From assembly GCF_020037125.1 (NCBI RefSeq), contig NZ_JAIQDG010000012.1, forward strand, positions 62,001 through 126,000: a stretch of 64,000 nucleotides of DNA, given 5' to 3'. This stretch comes from Myxococcus sp. RHSTA-1-4. GTDB lineage: Bacteria; Myxococcota; Myxococcia; Myxococcales; Myxococcaceae. Each line of letters opens with the position of its first letter. Positions within the stretch are counted from its first letter, which is position 1. A model generated the notes under the pieces. It made no database searches and was not told where the DNA came from. It saw only the letters and a list, made by a program, of their open reading frames with translations. Shown piece after piece: positions 15,798-24,836 of the stretch. A program made the translations under genes and the position numbers.

Positions 15798-16375
15798 CAG
15801 TCGGAGTGGTGGTGCTGGCTGCTGGAGGCTCCTCGCGGCTGGGGCGCCCGAAGCAGCTCGTGCTCCATCAAGGCAGGACTCTGGTGCGGAGGGCCGCGGA
15901 GTCCGCGCTCGCCGTGGAGTGCGGCCCCGTGGTGGTGGTGCTTGGCGCGCACCGCGAGGCCGTGGCCTCGGAGCTGGCGGGCCTCCCCGTACGGACCGTG
16001 GAGCATGCGGACTGGGCAGCGGGGCCCGGGGGCTCGCTCGTCGCGGGCGTGCGGGCCCTCACCGGGGCGGTGCCTTCCGTGGAGGCCGTGCTCGTCATGC
16101 TGTGTGACCAGCTCCGCGTGGACTCCTCGCACCTGCGCGCGCTGGTGGAGACGTGGAGGCGCACCGGCGCGGCCGTGGTGGCCTCCTCCTACGAGGAGAC
16201 CCGGGGCGTCCCCGCGCTCTTCTCCCGCGCCGTGCTCCCGGAGCTGGAGGCGCTCGGCCCCGAGCAGGGCGCGCGCGGAGTGATTGCCCGTGAGCCCTCG
16301 CGCGTGGCCGAGGTGCCGCTGCCCGGTGGCGGCGAGGACGTGGATACCGTGGCGGACCTCGCGCGACTGCGGTGA
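15794..16375 (+). CDS. MobA-like NTP transferase (molybdenum cofactor nucleotidyltransferase family)
   Basis: 193 residues starting at GTG 15794 with GGAGG 6 nt upstream. The nucleotidyltransferase signature VLAAGGSSRLGRPKQL is at residues ~6-21, and the metal-binding LCDQLRVD near 97 matches the LxDxP/Q motif of MocA/MobA. The family transfers CMP or GMP to molybdopterin. Coupled to the XdhC gene upstream. An earlier in-frame GTG at 15698 would add 32 low-complexity residues made by the tandem repeat. Confidence 0.85.
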   Translation: MTVGVVVLAAGGSSRLGRPKQLVLHQGRTLVRRAAESALAVECGPVVVVLGAHREAVASELAGLPVRTVEHADWAAGPGGSLVAGVRALTGAVPSVEAVLVMLCDQLRVDSSHLRALVETWRRTGAAVVASSYEETRGVPALFSRAVLPELEALGPEQGARGVIAREPSRVAEVPLPGGGEDVDTVADLARLR

Positions 16376-16486
16376 GCCGACCTACGGGCCCGGGGAGCCC
16401 CCACCTCCGGGCGCGGGGCTTCCTCGGCACCTCCCGCGCCTTCGTGGCCATGGCCGTGAAGCCCGTGGCCGCATAGGGTGGCGGCC

Positions 16487-17254
16487 ATGGAGAGTCGCGC
16501 CACGCTGGTGTTCACCGACGGTGCATGTTCCGGCAACCCCGGCCCGGGAGGCTGGGGCGTCATCATCGTCACGCCCGACGGACAGGTGACGGAGCTGGGC
16601 GGCCACGAGCCGGAGACCACCAACAACCGGATGGAGCTCACCGCCGTGGGCAAGGCGCTGCGCCACCTGGAGCGGACCCCGGGGCCCCTGCACATCCTCA
16701 CGGACTCCACCTACGTGATTCAGGGCATCACCCGCTGGGCCTTCGGCTGGAGCAAGCGCGGGTGGAAGACGGCCGAGGGCGGCGACGTCGCCAACGCCGC
16801 CTACTGGAAGCGGCTGATGGCCCTGCTGGCCGAGCGCAGGCAGTCCTTCTCCGGCGAGGCCGCCTCCATCGAGTGGAAGTACGTCCGCGGCCACGTCGGC
16901 GTGCCCGGCAACGAGCGCGTGGATGAAATCGCCGTCGCCTTCTCCAAGGGCAAGCGCCCGGCCCTCTACACCGGCCCGCTCCAGGGATACGGCGTGGCCG
17001 TGCACGACATCCCCGACGACACCTCCATCCCCGAGAAGGAGACCCGGCAGCGCGAGGGCTCCTCCAGCAAGGCGTACTCCTACCTCAGCGAGGTGGGCCG
17101 CACCGTGAAGCGCCACTCCACCTGGGCCGCGTGCGAGCGCCGCGTGAAGGGCGTGCCCGGCGCCCGCTTCAAGAAGACACGGAGCGCACTGGAGGAGGCC
17201 AAGGTCCTCGAGGAGTGGGGCTTCAGCACCGAGGACGTCCAGGCGGAGGACTGA
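16487..17254 (+). CDS. rnhA: Ribonuclease HI with C-terminal viroplasmin-like domain
   Basis: 255 residues. All catalytic residues are present: D11 in FTDGACSGN, E50 in NNRMEL, D73 in LTDS, H137 in VRGHVG and D147 in NERVDE. It cleaves RNA in RNA-DNA hybrids. After the ~155-residue RNase H fold there is a linker and a C-terminal ~50-residue module (KAYSYLSEVGRTV, TWAACERRVKGVPGARFKK) resembling the viroplasmin hybrid-binding domain. In eukaryotic RNase H1 and many bacterial enzymes this module is N-terminal, so the order is reversed here. ATG 16487 is preferred to GTG 16478. Confidence 0.9.
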   Translation: MESRATLVFTDGACSGNPGPGGWGVIIVTPDGQVTELGGHEPETTNNRMELTAVGKALRHLERTPGPLHILTDSTYVIQGITRWAFGWSKRGWKTAEGGDVANAAYWKRLMALLAERRQSFSGEAASIEWKYVRGHVGVPGNERVDEIAVAFSKGKRPALYTGPLQGYGVAVHDIPDDTSIPEKETRQREGSSSKAYSYLSEVGRTVKRHSTWAACERRVKGVPGARFKKTRSALEEAKVLEEWGFSTEDVQAED

Positions 17255-17371
17255 GCCCGGCCAGGTCCGGGGCCTGGCCGCCCTGGGGCTCGACTACCGG
17301 TACGTCCTCACCGGCTCGATGCTCGACCTGCTCGCATCCACGCTGAAGGCCGGCCGCACGCGCGGGGAGGG

Positions 17372-18283
17372 CTACTGCTGCTGCGGTTGTCCCTTCACCG
17401 GGAAGTAGCCCACCTGCGTGACGATGGCCTGCCCCTCGGGGGAGAGCGCGAAGTCCATGAAGGCCTTCGCGGTGCCCGAGGGCGCGCCGCGCGTGTAGAA
17501 GAAGAGGTCGCGGCTGAGCGGGTAGCGGCCACTCTGGATGTTCTCCTGGCTCGGCGCCACCTCGTCGCTGCCCACCTTCACCGCCAGCTCGCGGATGCCC
17601 TTGCCGTAGGCCGCGCCGCCGAAGCCGATGCCGTTCTTCTCCTTGGACACCGCGTTGACGACGGCGGCGGTGCCCGGCAGCGTCAGCGCCTCCGGAGCGA
17701 AGTCCTCACCCTTGAGCACCTCCTCCTTCACGAAGACATAGGTGCCGGAGGAGTTCTCACGCGAGTAGACGACGATGGGCGCGTCCGGGCCGCCCACCTC
17801 CTTCCAGTTCTTCACGTCGCCCAGGTAGATGGCCCGCAGGTCCTCCAGGGAGAGCGCGCGCACCGGGTTGGCCTCGTGCACGTAGAAGGTGACGCCGTCG
17901 CGGGCCACCGCCGTCTCCTGCGCCTGCGCCTTGTGGCGCGCCTGCACCTGCTGGGATTCGGCCGGCTTGATGGCGCGGCTGGACATGGCGATTTCGGTCG
18001 TGCCGTTGAGCAGCGCCGCGATGCCCGTGCCGGAGCCGCCGCCCGTCACCTGGACGCGCATGGCTGGGTTCTTCTTCATGAAGGCCTCGGCCCACTGCTG
18101 GCCGAGGATGACCATGGTGTCACTGCCCTTGACGGTGAGCGCCCCACCCGCCGCCGGCGCGGCTTCCGACGGCGCGCTCGCGTCCGGAGCGCCAGCCGCG
18201 CCGGACTTGTCGCCACCCTTGCAGGCCGTGACGAGCGAGAGGAGCGCGAGGGTCAGCAGGGAGCAGAGGGTGTTCTTCTTCAT
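17372..18283 (-). CDS. pstS: Phosphate ABC transporter substrate-binding protein PstS-like
   Basis: 303 residues. A lipoprotein signal ends at LVTACKGG (lipobox Cys ~21), then an Ala/Ser/Pro linker. The phosphate-binding segments are visible: VKGSDTM, TGGGSGTGIAALLNGTTEIAMSSR and the SRENSSGTY loop, all typical for PBP-like phosphate-binding proteins. It would capture phosphate in the periplasm for PstCAB, which are not in the window; it stands alone here. About 130 bp upstream is an 11-bp direct repeat with Pho-box geometry. Confidence 0.88.
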   Translation of the reverse strand: MKKNTLCSLLTLALLSLVTACKGGDKSGAAGAPDASAPSEAAPAAGGALTVKGSDTMVILGQQWAEAFMKKNPAMRVQVTGGGSGTGIAALLNGTTEIAMSSRAIKPAESQQVQARHKAQAQETAVARDGVTFYVHEANPVRALSLEDLRAIYLGDVKNWKEVGGPDAPIVVYSRENSSGTYVFVKEEVLKGEDFAPEALTLPGTAAVVNAVSKEKNGIGFGGAAYGKGIRELAVKVGSDEVAPSQENIQSGRYPLSRDLFFYTRGAPSGTAKAFMDFALSPEGQAIVTQVGYFPVKGQPQQQ

Positions 18284-18406
18284 GCGCGATTCCAGGAAGG
18301 GAGTGGAGACACATCCGACAGCACGAATGCGCCGCGACCATCTCACGACCGGGCCAGCGCGCGACGTCCCAGGTGAAACACACCCCGGCTTCCGTCCTGT
18401 CCGAGA

Positions 18407-18428
18407 CTTCGTCACGACTTCGTCACAA
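18407..18428 (-). promoter_or_regulatory. Candidate Pho box upstream of pstS-like gene
   Basis: Two tandem 11-bp repeats, CTTCGTCACGA (18407-18417) and CTTCGTCACAA (18418-18428). The 11-bp helical repeat with a shared TCA core is the geometry of PhoB/PhoP boxes. It lies 124-145 bp upstream of the pstS-like start, between that gene and the HAD gene. Confidence 0.45.
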
Positions 18429-18444
18429 CCGGGGGCGCCGGGCT

Positions 18445-19104
18445 TCAGCCCCGGGGCGGCAGGAGGGCCAGCAGCCGCTCCAGGTCCGGCTGGAGCTCGT
18501 CCGGCGCGGCGCTGGCCAGCTCCTCCTGGGAGTGGGTGCCCCACGTCACCGCGTAGGTGCGCAGGCCCGCGGCCTGGCCCGCCCGCAGGTCCAGCGTGGT
18601 GTCGCCCACCATCCACAGCCCGCCGGTGCCCAGCGCGGACAGGGCGCGGTACAGCACGTCCGGCGCGGGCTTGTGGGGGAAGCCGTCCGTGCCCTGCACG
18701 TGGTGCAGCACGTCCCCCAGCCCCATCGCGTCCACGAAGCGCCGCGCCATGTCGCCGCGCTTGGTGGTGGCCACGGCCAGCAGGTAGCCACGCTCGCGCA
18801 GGGTCCGCAGCACCTTCGCCACGCCGGGGAAGGGGCGCGAGCGCCGGTGGAAGTTGGCGGGGTAGTGCTCGCGGTAGGCCGCGCACAGGGCGGGCACGTG
18901 GTGCTCGGGCGCGAAGACGGTGTACATCGCGTCCAGCGGCTGGCCGATGAGGGCACGCACCTCCGCGTACGAAGGGGCCGTCAGCCCCAGGTGCGCGAAG
19001 CCGTGGAGGAAGCTGTCGATGATGTCCGGCAGCGAGTCCACCAGCGTGCCGTCGAGGTCGAAGAGGATGCCACGGGGTTCGGCGGTGCTCACGCACCGGT
19101 GCAT
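18445..19104 (-). CDS. HAD family hydrolase (phosphoglycolate phosphatase-like)
   Basis: 219 residues. HAD motif I is FDLDGTLVDS, motif II is the T in VATTKRG, motif III the K in FPHKPAPD, and motif IV WMVGDTTLDL. The small helical cap (residues ~22-90) places it in subfamily I with phosphoglycolate phosphatases and beta-phosphoglucomutases. It lies 161 bp upstream of, and is transcribed in the same direction as, the pstS-like gene; whether that is functional is unclear. Start at ATG 19104; an in-frame GTG four codons later is possible. Confidence 0.87.
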   Translation of the reverse strand: MHRCVSTAEPRGILFDLDGTLVDSLPDIIDSFLHGFAHLGLTAPSYAEVRALIGQPLDAMYTVFAPEHHVPALCAAYREHYPANFHRRSRPFPGVAKVLRTLRERGYLLAVATTKRGDMARRFVDAMGLGDVLHHVQGTDGFPHKPAPDVLYRALSALGTGGLWMVGDTTLDLRAGQAAGLRTYAVTWGTHSQEELASAAPDELQPDLERLLALLPPRG

Positions 19105-19284
19105 ACGCCGTCCGGCGCCCTCGTGCACGGGTTGTCGGAGGTCCGGCATCGTCAACTGGTGAACAGAGCCGTGGAAGGCCTTCCACCTCGGGCCCGTGCC
19201 CGTCCCCGCCCGGCGCGCCGCCCCTACCTGAACTCGGTATCCTGGGAATGCAGTCAACCCCGTGGCTCGGTCTGGGAGGCTCAC

Positions 19285-19560
19285 ATGCAGGCAAGGAACT
19301 TCGTCGCAAGCGCGCTGCTGGCTGCCGGAATGCTGATGGCGGGATGTGGAGGTGCTGGCGTGGAGGCGAGTGAGCCGGCCGACCTCACCTCGCGCGAGGA
19401 CGCGCTGCCGGACTGCACGGGCCTGGACTACGAGTACACGTACTACAGCGACCCGGCCAAGCTGAACGTCGTCGGAGGCAGGGGCTGCTCGTGCGGCGCC
19501 TGGTTCCGGTGGGGCACGACGACCGCGTACTACGACTACTACTCCGGCACCTGCTTCTGA
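19285..19560 (+). CDS. Small Cys-containing lipoprotein (DUF6289-like)
   Basis: 91 residues. The signal ends LMAGCGG with a lipobox Cys at ~21. The mature part is short with CTGLDYEYTYYSD, VGGRGCSCG and a final SGTCF: a small disulfide-stabilised domain rich in Tyr, like the DUF6289 lipoproteins frequent in myxobacteria. GGGAGG precedes the ATG. Function unknown. Confidence 0.65.
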   Translation: MQARNFVASALLAAGMLMAGCGGAGVEASEPADLTSREDALPDCTGLDYEYTYYSDPAKLNVVGGRGCSCGAWFRWGTTTAYYDYYSGTCF

Positions 19561-19637
19561 GGCAGCCCCGCCGCGTGCACTCACGGCCCGCCCACCGGCC
19601 CGGCTCGGGTGCGGCCCGAGCCCGTGACGCGCCACCG

Positions 19638-22600
19638 TCACATCCGCGCGAGCGCGTCCTCCAGGAAGCGCAGCGCCCCACGCAGGTCGGACGACGCCGC
19701 CTCCGCCGGAGCGCCGCGCGCCCGCTCCAGCCGCCGCCACACCGACTCGCGGGCCTGCCGTACCCGCGGGTCATCACCAGGCAGGCTCCGGGCATCCGCC
19801 ACGTCCACCGCCCCGCGTAGCAGCGAGACCAGCTCACGCAGCACCGGGTCGTCCCGGAACTCGGGCGCGCCCTCCAGCACCACGAAGCTCGCCTCCGCCG
19901 CCGACGGGTCGCCCAGGAAGGCCTCCACCGCGGCGCGGTGCACGGCGAAGCGCAGCGCCTGGGCGCGCGACACCCGCCCCAGCCCGGACACGGCCTCCGA
20001 CAGCCGCGCCCACGCCTCCTCCATGGCCCCCAGCGCCAGCTCCGCGCGGCCCAGCTCCCCCATCGCCGTGCCCTCCAGCAACCGCTGCCCGAGCTGCCGC
20101 CCCATGCGCCCCGCCGCCAGCAGGTGCTCGCGCGCCTCCTTCGCCCGGCCCTCCTCCAGCAGGAAGCAGCCCAGGTTGAGGCGCGCCAGCGCGTGCCCCG
20201 CCCTGTCTCCCTCGCTGGCCGCGCGAGTCATGGCCTCCTCCAGCAGCCCCAGCGCCTCCCGTGTGCGCCCCGCCTCACCGATGGCCACCGCGCAGTTGGT
20301 GAGGAAGCCCACCTCGAACGTGACGTCCCCCACCTCCCGGAACAGCGCCTGCGCGGCACGCAGGTGGGGAATGGCCGCCTCCGCGCCGCACCGCGCCTGC
20401 TCCACCAGCCCCAGGTTGCCCACCGCGTAGGCCTCCAGCCAGCGCTCCTCCCCCGACGGCAGCCGCCCCGCCTCCCGCACCAGCGCCGAGGCCCGCCCGA
20501 GCTCGCCCTCGTGACGGGCGACGATGGACAGGTCCACCAGCACGCGCTTCTCCCCCGCCACCGCCCCCAGCCCCCGCAGCGCGGAGCGCGCCTCCTCCAA
20601 ATCCCGCCGCGCCGCTTCCAGGTGCCCCGCCTCCAGCAGCACCCGGCCCCGTACCGCCAGCGCCTCGGCCAGCAGCCGCGGCGACACCGCCACCGCGCCG
20701 GCCGCCACCACCGCCGTGTCCAGCCGCGCCAGCAACAGGCTCACCGGCCCGCGCGTGACGACCTCCGGCTCCAGCGCCACCAGCGCCTCCAGCGCCCGCT
20801 CCACCGAGGCGGCCGTGGGAGGCATCACCGCGAGCGCGTTGTCACACGCCGCCAGGAGGTTCTCCCGCTCCAGCGCGAGCCGCCGCAGCGCCTCCGCCGC
20901 GCCGAAGCCGCGCACCCGCCCGCGCAGGCCGCGCGCCAGCGTCAGGTACCAGCCCGCGTGCCGCTCCTCCAGCGAGCGGGCGCCCCCCACCTCCGGCAGC
21001 CTCGCGGCGGCGTACTGGCGGATGCTCTCGTACTGTCCCAGCCGCGGCTCCCCGCCGGGCCCCTCCATCTCCAGCACGCGCAGCAGCGACTTGGAGCGCA
21101 GCGACTGGAGCACGTCCAGCACGTCCGGCCCGTCCGGCGGGAGCGCCAGCACCGCCTCCGCCGCCTCCAGCGTGAAGCCGCCCCGGAACACCGAGCACTG
21201 CGCCAGCGCGGACTGCTCCGCCGGCTCCAGCAGGTTCCAGGACCAGTCGATGGCGCCACGCAGCGTGGCCTGCCGTGAGCTGGCATCCCGCCGTCCTCCC
21301 CGCAGCAGCTCGAAGCGGCGCGGGAGCCGCTCCTGGAGCTGGCTCACGCTCAGCACGTTCATCCGCGCCGCCGCCAGCTCCAGGGCCAGGGCGATTCCGT
21401 CGAGCTGGCGCACGATGTCCGCCACCCGGGGCGCCTCCTCCGCCGTCAGCTCGAAGTCCCCCCGCGCCTCGCGCGCCCGCTGCACGAACAGGCGCACCGC
21501 GTCCGCGCGGCCGATGTCCTCCAGCCGCGCCGCCCCCGCCTCCGGCACCCCCAGCGGCGTCAAGTCCAGCAGGCGCTCCCCGGGCAGGCGCAGCGCCTCA
21601 CGCGAGGTGGTGATGAAGCGGGCGCGCGGGGCCAGCGCCAGCCACCTTCCCAGCGTGGCCGGCACGTGCCGCACCACCTGCTCCAGGTTGTCGAGGATGA
21701 CCAGCACGTCGCCACAGTCGCCCAGCGCGCGGCCCAGCCGCTCCACCGGCTCGGTGGGGTCGCCGTCCCGCCGCAGGGCCACGCCCAGCGCCTGCCCCAC
21801 CGCGTGGCAGAGCGCGTCCGCCGTCTGCGCCTCCGCCAGCTCGCACAGCCAGACGCCGCCCTCCCACGCGCCCGACTCCAGCTCCAGCGCGCCGAAGTGC
21901 GTGGCCAGCCGCGTCTTGCCCATGCCGCCCGGCCCCAGCACGGTGATGAGCCGGACGCCTTCCGCCAGCCAGCGCCGCAGCGAGCCCAGCTCCACGCTCC
22001 GCCCCACCAGCCCCTCGCGCGCCACCGGTACGTTGCCCTGCCTGTCCCGGGGCGCGCGCGGCGCGCCGAAGCGCCGCTCCGCCAGGGACGCCGGCAGCAC
22101 CTCCACCAGCGCCACCGCGTCGTCGATGCCCTTCAGGCGGAACGTCCCCAGCGGGCGCACCGCGGGCCGGCCCAGCGACTCCAGCGCCGGCGCGGCCTGC
22201 GCCCAGGCCACGCCGCTCACCAGCACCTGCCCGCCATGTCCCGCCGACGTCACCCGCGCCGCCACGTTCACCATGCGGCCCAGGTAGTCCGCCCGTCCCG
22301 TCCGCTCGTCCACACGGCACTCGGGCTCGCCCACGTGGACGCCCATGCGCACGCGCAGCCCCCGGTGCAGCGGCCCCTGGGGGCCGTGCTCCTCCGCCGC
22401 CTCCGGCTGTGCCAGCAGGTCCGCCGGCCAGGGTGCGCGAAGCAGCGCCTCCTGCGCGTCCAGGCACCAGCGCAGCGCCTCCAGCACGGAGGGGAAGGCC
22501 ACCATGAAGGAGTCGCCCTGCGTCTTCACCTCGTAGCCGTTGCCGTCCGCCAGCAACGAGCGCAGCACGCGGTCATGCACCTCCAGCGCGGCGCGCATGC

Positions 22601-22778
22601 TCGGGCCACACCGCTCCCACAGCCGCGTGGAGCCCTGTACGTCCGTGAAGACCAGCGCCACCGTCCCCGTCGGCGGCACGGACGGTGACGTGCCCTCCGC
22701 GGATGCCGGCTCGTGTCCGGGCAGGGCTCGCAGGTTGCCCGCCGGCGCAAGCAGCAACTTTCTGGAGACATCTCCCAT
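19638..22778 (-). CDS. Adenylate/guanylate cyclase domain - ATPase - TPR signalling protein
   Basis: 1046 residues. A class III cyclase homology domain comes first (VFTDVQGSTRLWE carrying the first metal Asp; KTQGDSFMVAF carrying the second), followed by an AP-ATPase with Walker A VLGPGGMGKTRLA and Walker B-like VLVILDNLEQV, and then ~550 residues of TPR-like helical repeats. This architecture is a one-protein signal integrator abundant in myxobacteria and actinobacteria. Catalytic competence of the cyclase cannot be confirmed by eye. GGGAG precedes the chosen ATG; an earlier in-frame ATG at 22817 exists. Confidence 0.85.
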   Translation of the reverse strand: MGDVSRKLLLAPAGNLRALPGHEPASAEGTSPSVPPTGTVALVFTDVQGSTRLWERCGPSMRAALEVHDRVLRSLLADGNGYEVKTQGDSFMVAFPSVLEALRWCLDAQEALLRAPWPADLLAQPEAAEEHGPQGPLHRGLRVRMGVHVGEPECRVDERTGRADYLGRMVNVAARVTSAGHGGQVLVSGVAWAQAAPALESLGRPAVRPLGTFRLKGIDDAVALVEVLPASLAERRFGAPRAPRDRQGNVPVAREGLVGRSVELGSLRRWLAEGVRLITVLGPGGMGKTRLATHFGALELESGAWEGGVWLCELAEAQTADALCHAVGQALGVALRRDGDPTEPVERLGRALGDCGDVLVILDNLEQVVRHVPATLGRWLALAPRARFITTSREALRLPGERLLDLTPLGVPEAGAARLEDIGRADAVRLFVQRAREARGDFELTAEEAPRVADIVRQLDGIALALELAAARMNVLSVSQLQERLPRRFELLRGGRRDASSRQATLRGAIDWSWNLLEPAEQSALAQCSVFRGGFTLEAAEAVLALPPDGPDVLDVLQSLRSKSLLRVLEMEGPGGEPRLGQYESIRQYAAARLPEVGGARSLEERHAGWYLTLARGLRGRVRGFGAAEALRRLALERENLLAACDNALAVMPPTAASVERALEALVALEPEVVTRGPVSLLLARLDTAVVAAGAVAVSPRLLAEALAVRGRVLLEAGHLEAARRDLEEARSALRGLGAVAGEKRVLVDLSIVARHEGELGRASALVREAGRLPSGEERWLEAYAVGNLGLVEQARCGAEAAIPHLRAAQALFREVGDVTFEVGFLTNCAVAIGEAGRTREALGLLEEAMTRAASEGDRAGHALARLNLGCFLLEEGRAKEAREHLLAAGRMGRQLGQRLLEGTAMGELGRAELALGAMEEAWARLSEAVSGLGRVSRAQALRFAVHRAAVEAFLGDPSAAEASFVVLEGAPEFRDDPVLRELVSLLRGAVDVADARSLPGDDPRVRQARESVWRRLERARGAPAEAASSDLRGALRFLEDALARM

Positions 22779-23277
22779 CGCCCGCTCCCGCTGTGCCAGT
22801 CGGAGCCCCCGAGCCATTCACGCGGCGCCTTGCCCGCCCCGCACTCACGCGCCCGTCTGCTGGATAAATTTCACCACGCGGTTGTGACTCCGCCCATCTT
22901 GGACGCCGGCGAGCGTATGGCGCTGACGTGGCCAGCATCCGGCAAACAACGGATTCCCGGAACAGCGTCCACCACGTCACGCAGCATCTGTCCCATGAGG
23001 GCAGGCGCACCGCGCCCACGTTCCAATACCGTGAGTCACGCGTCACCTCGCCACATGGACATCCAATGCGTGACGGACGCACACACCCCCGTCTTTGCCC
23101 TCATGGCCCCGATGTCCGGGGGCGATGGGCCCCACACCGGCGTCCACTTCCGTGGAGGCCAGCGCGATGCAACGTTCCCTCGAAGGGCCACCGTCACCGT
23201 GCCCGTGCTCCTCGCGTGGCCTTCACGGACGTCGCCCAACGCGCGCCGCCCGCTGACGCCTGGATGTCGAGGAGCCG
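22779..23277. other. Intergenic region between divergent genes
   Basis: About 500 bp separating the cyclase-ATPase gene (minus) and the NGLSF-repeat lipoprotein (plus). It must hold both promoters, but I see no convincing -35/-10 pair, RNA gene or repeat. No ORF with credible codon bias. GAGGAG lies just before the ATG at 23278. Confidence 0.5.
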
Positions 23278-24222
23278 ATGAAAACGAGACTGTTGGAGCA
23301 GAAGTGCCATGGACTTGCCGCCGCGTTCGTGGCCGTCGCCGCGTCGTGCCTCATCACCGCCTGCGGGCCGGTGGAGGACACGCCGGTTCCCCCGCCGCTC
23401 GGGCAACAGGAGCAGGCGGAGGAGTCGGACAATGGCCTGTCCTTCAATGGACTGTCCTTCAATGGCCTTTCGTTCAACGGGCTGTCCTTCAACGGCCTTT
23501 CGTTCAACGGCATGTCCACGAGCGCCTTCAACACGTGGTTCCAGGCGGACCCCGCGCTGGCGGACGCGGTGATGCGCTATGTGGTCCGCTGCGCCGCGCC
23601 CGCGGGAGAGACGCGCTCGTACGTCTCCCCTTCCACGGGGCAGCAGTACACCTGGGCCGGCGGGCTGGGGCTGGCCCCGTCGTGGGCCTCGGGCGCCATC
23701 GCCACCGAGCTCGAGCAGCAGGTGGTGTCCTCGTGCCTGGCGGCGCACGCCAACCGGCTCGGGCAGACCGTGTCCATCTCCGTCCTGGGCCGGAACGCGG
23801 CGGGCACGCCCCTCTCGTACACCGCGGAGGAGCTGACCTCGCACTCGCGCAGGGAGTCCTGCTTCTTCGGAAACCTCTTCACCGGCCAGGGCCTCTTCGT
23901 GGGCGCCGACCGGGAGCCCCTGGGGCCCAGTGAGAGCACCTCCCGGGCCTGTGGCGCCCTGCTCTACGAGGGCACCGAGGCCAAGGCGCCCTGCGCGCCC
24001 CTGATGTACACGGCCTCCTGCGACTCCCTCTGCCAGCTCGATGCCACCGGGAACTTCTACACGTCCTGCACGTACAACGGCGTCACCTGGCACCGCCCCC
24101 TCACCACGCGGCTGCGCACGGGGGACGTCAACAAGTGCGGAGACGGCAAGTGCCAGGCCACCGAGCGGTGCGGCACCTCGAACCGGTACGACAGCTGCGG
24201 ACTGGACTGCCCCTGTCCCTGA
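23278..24222 (+). CDS. NGLSF-repeat lipoprotein, paralog 1
   Basis: 314 residues. The signal ends LITACGP (lipobox Cys ~30). Residues ~52-80 are an uninterrupted run of the five-residue repeat N-G-L-S-F. The ~230-residue conserved domain starts with STSAFNTWFQADPALADAVMRY and includes QQYTWAGGLGLAP, RRESCFFGNLF and YTSCTYNGVTW; the C-terminus is Cys-rich (CGDGKCQATERCG, CGLDCPCP). A full-length paralog lies convergently at 24837-25874. No enzyme motif is recognised. Likely an envelope lipoprotein whose repeat acts as a spacer or short beta-solenoid. Confidence 0.75.
   Translation: MKTRLLEQKCHGLAAAFVAVAASCLITACGPVEDTPVPPPLGQQEQAEESDNGLSFNGLSFNGLSFNGLSFNGLSFNGMSTSAFNTWFQADPALADAVMRYVVRCAAPAGETRSYVSPSTGQQYTWAGGLGLAPSWASGAIATELEQQVVSSCLAAHANRLGQTVSISVLGRNAAGTPLSYTAEELTSHSRRESCFFGNLFTGQGLFVGADREPLGPSESTSRACGALLYEGTEAKAPCAPLMYTASCDSLCQLDATGNFYTSCTYNGVTWHRPLTTRLRTGDVNKCGDGKCQATERCGTSNRYDSCGLDCPCP
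23431..23517 (+). repeat. 15-bp repeats encoding NGLSF
   Basis: Six tandem 15-bp units (the last reads NGMS). Synonymous third-position changes are scattered among units (AAT/AAC, CTG/CTT, TCC/TCG), so the peptide repeat, not the DNA, appears to be conserved. Confidence 0.8.
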
Positions 24223-24243
24223 GCCGCGCCCGGCCGTTCTATC

Positions 24244-24819
24244 GTGGGCCGGGTGAAGGGTTTCTCACAGCGGCCTCCGGTGGCCCTGCTGCTCGCCAGC
24301 GCGCTGCTGATGCTCGGAGTCCTCCCCCGTGTCATCGACGCGCTCGAGTCCGCTGAGGCGGTCCCCCGCGCGCCGGCGCCCGGAGTCCTGCTGGTGGCGC
24401 GGCCCGGCGGGGTGGGCCACACCTTCGACAAGACGGTGGTGCTGCTGCTGGAGGCGGACGGGACGCGCACGTGGGGGCTCGTGCTCAACCGCCCGAGGCC
24501 GCCCGGCGGCGGGCCGCTGCCAGCCGGCGTGGACCGCTGGGGTGGACCGGTCCATGCCGACTACCGGGTCACCCTGGTCCTCGAGGACGGGGCGCGCGGC
24601 ACCGGCGTCCTCCAGGGGCTCTCCTGGTACGAGGGCACACGCGAGGACGGAGCGCCCGGCGGCTCCGCGCTCACCTTCACCGGCGTGGCGTCCTGGGCGC
24701 CGGGGCAGCTCGAGGAGGAGCTGACCCGCGGCGCCTGGTGGGGCGTGGAGGGCACCGCCAGGGCCGTGTTCACCGCGCCCGACGCGCTGTGGGCGGAGCT
24801 CGCCGCGCGGCACCTGTGA
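24244..24819 (+). CDS. YqgE/AlgH-like protein with N-terminal hydrophobic segment
   Basis: 191 residues, GTG start. After a hydrophobic segment at ~12-30 (VALLLASALLMLGVLPRV) comes a DUF179/YqgE domain: GVLLVARPGGVGHTFDKTVVLLLE, WGLVLNRP, WGGPV and the WAPGQLEEELTRGAWW block typical of the family. Normal YqgE proteins are cytosolic and lack a membrane anchor, so this is an unusual exported or anchored version. It lies between the two convergent NGLSF paralogs, 21 bp after the first, suggesting co-transcription with it. Confidence 0.78.
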   Translation: MGRVKGFSQRPPVALLLASALLMLGVLPRVIDALESAEAVPRAPAPGVLLVARPGGVGHTFDKTVVLLLEADGTRTWGLVLNRPRPPGGGPLPAGVDRWGGPVHADYRVTLVLEDGARGTGVLQGLSWYEGTREDGAPGGSALTFTGVASWAPGQLEEELTRGAWWGVEGTARAVFTAPDALWAELAARHL

Positions 24820-24836
24820 CGGTGCCCGGGACGGGC

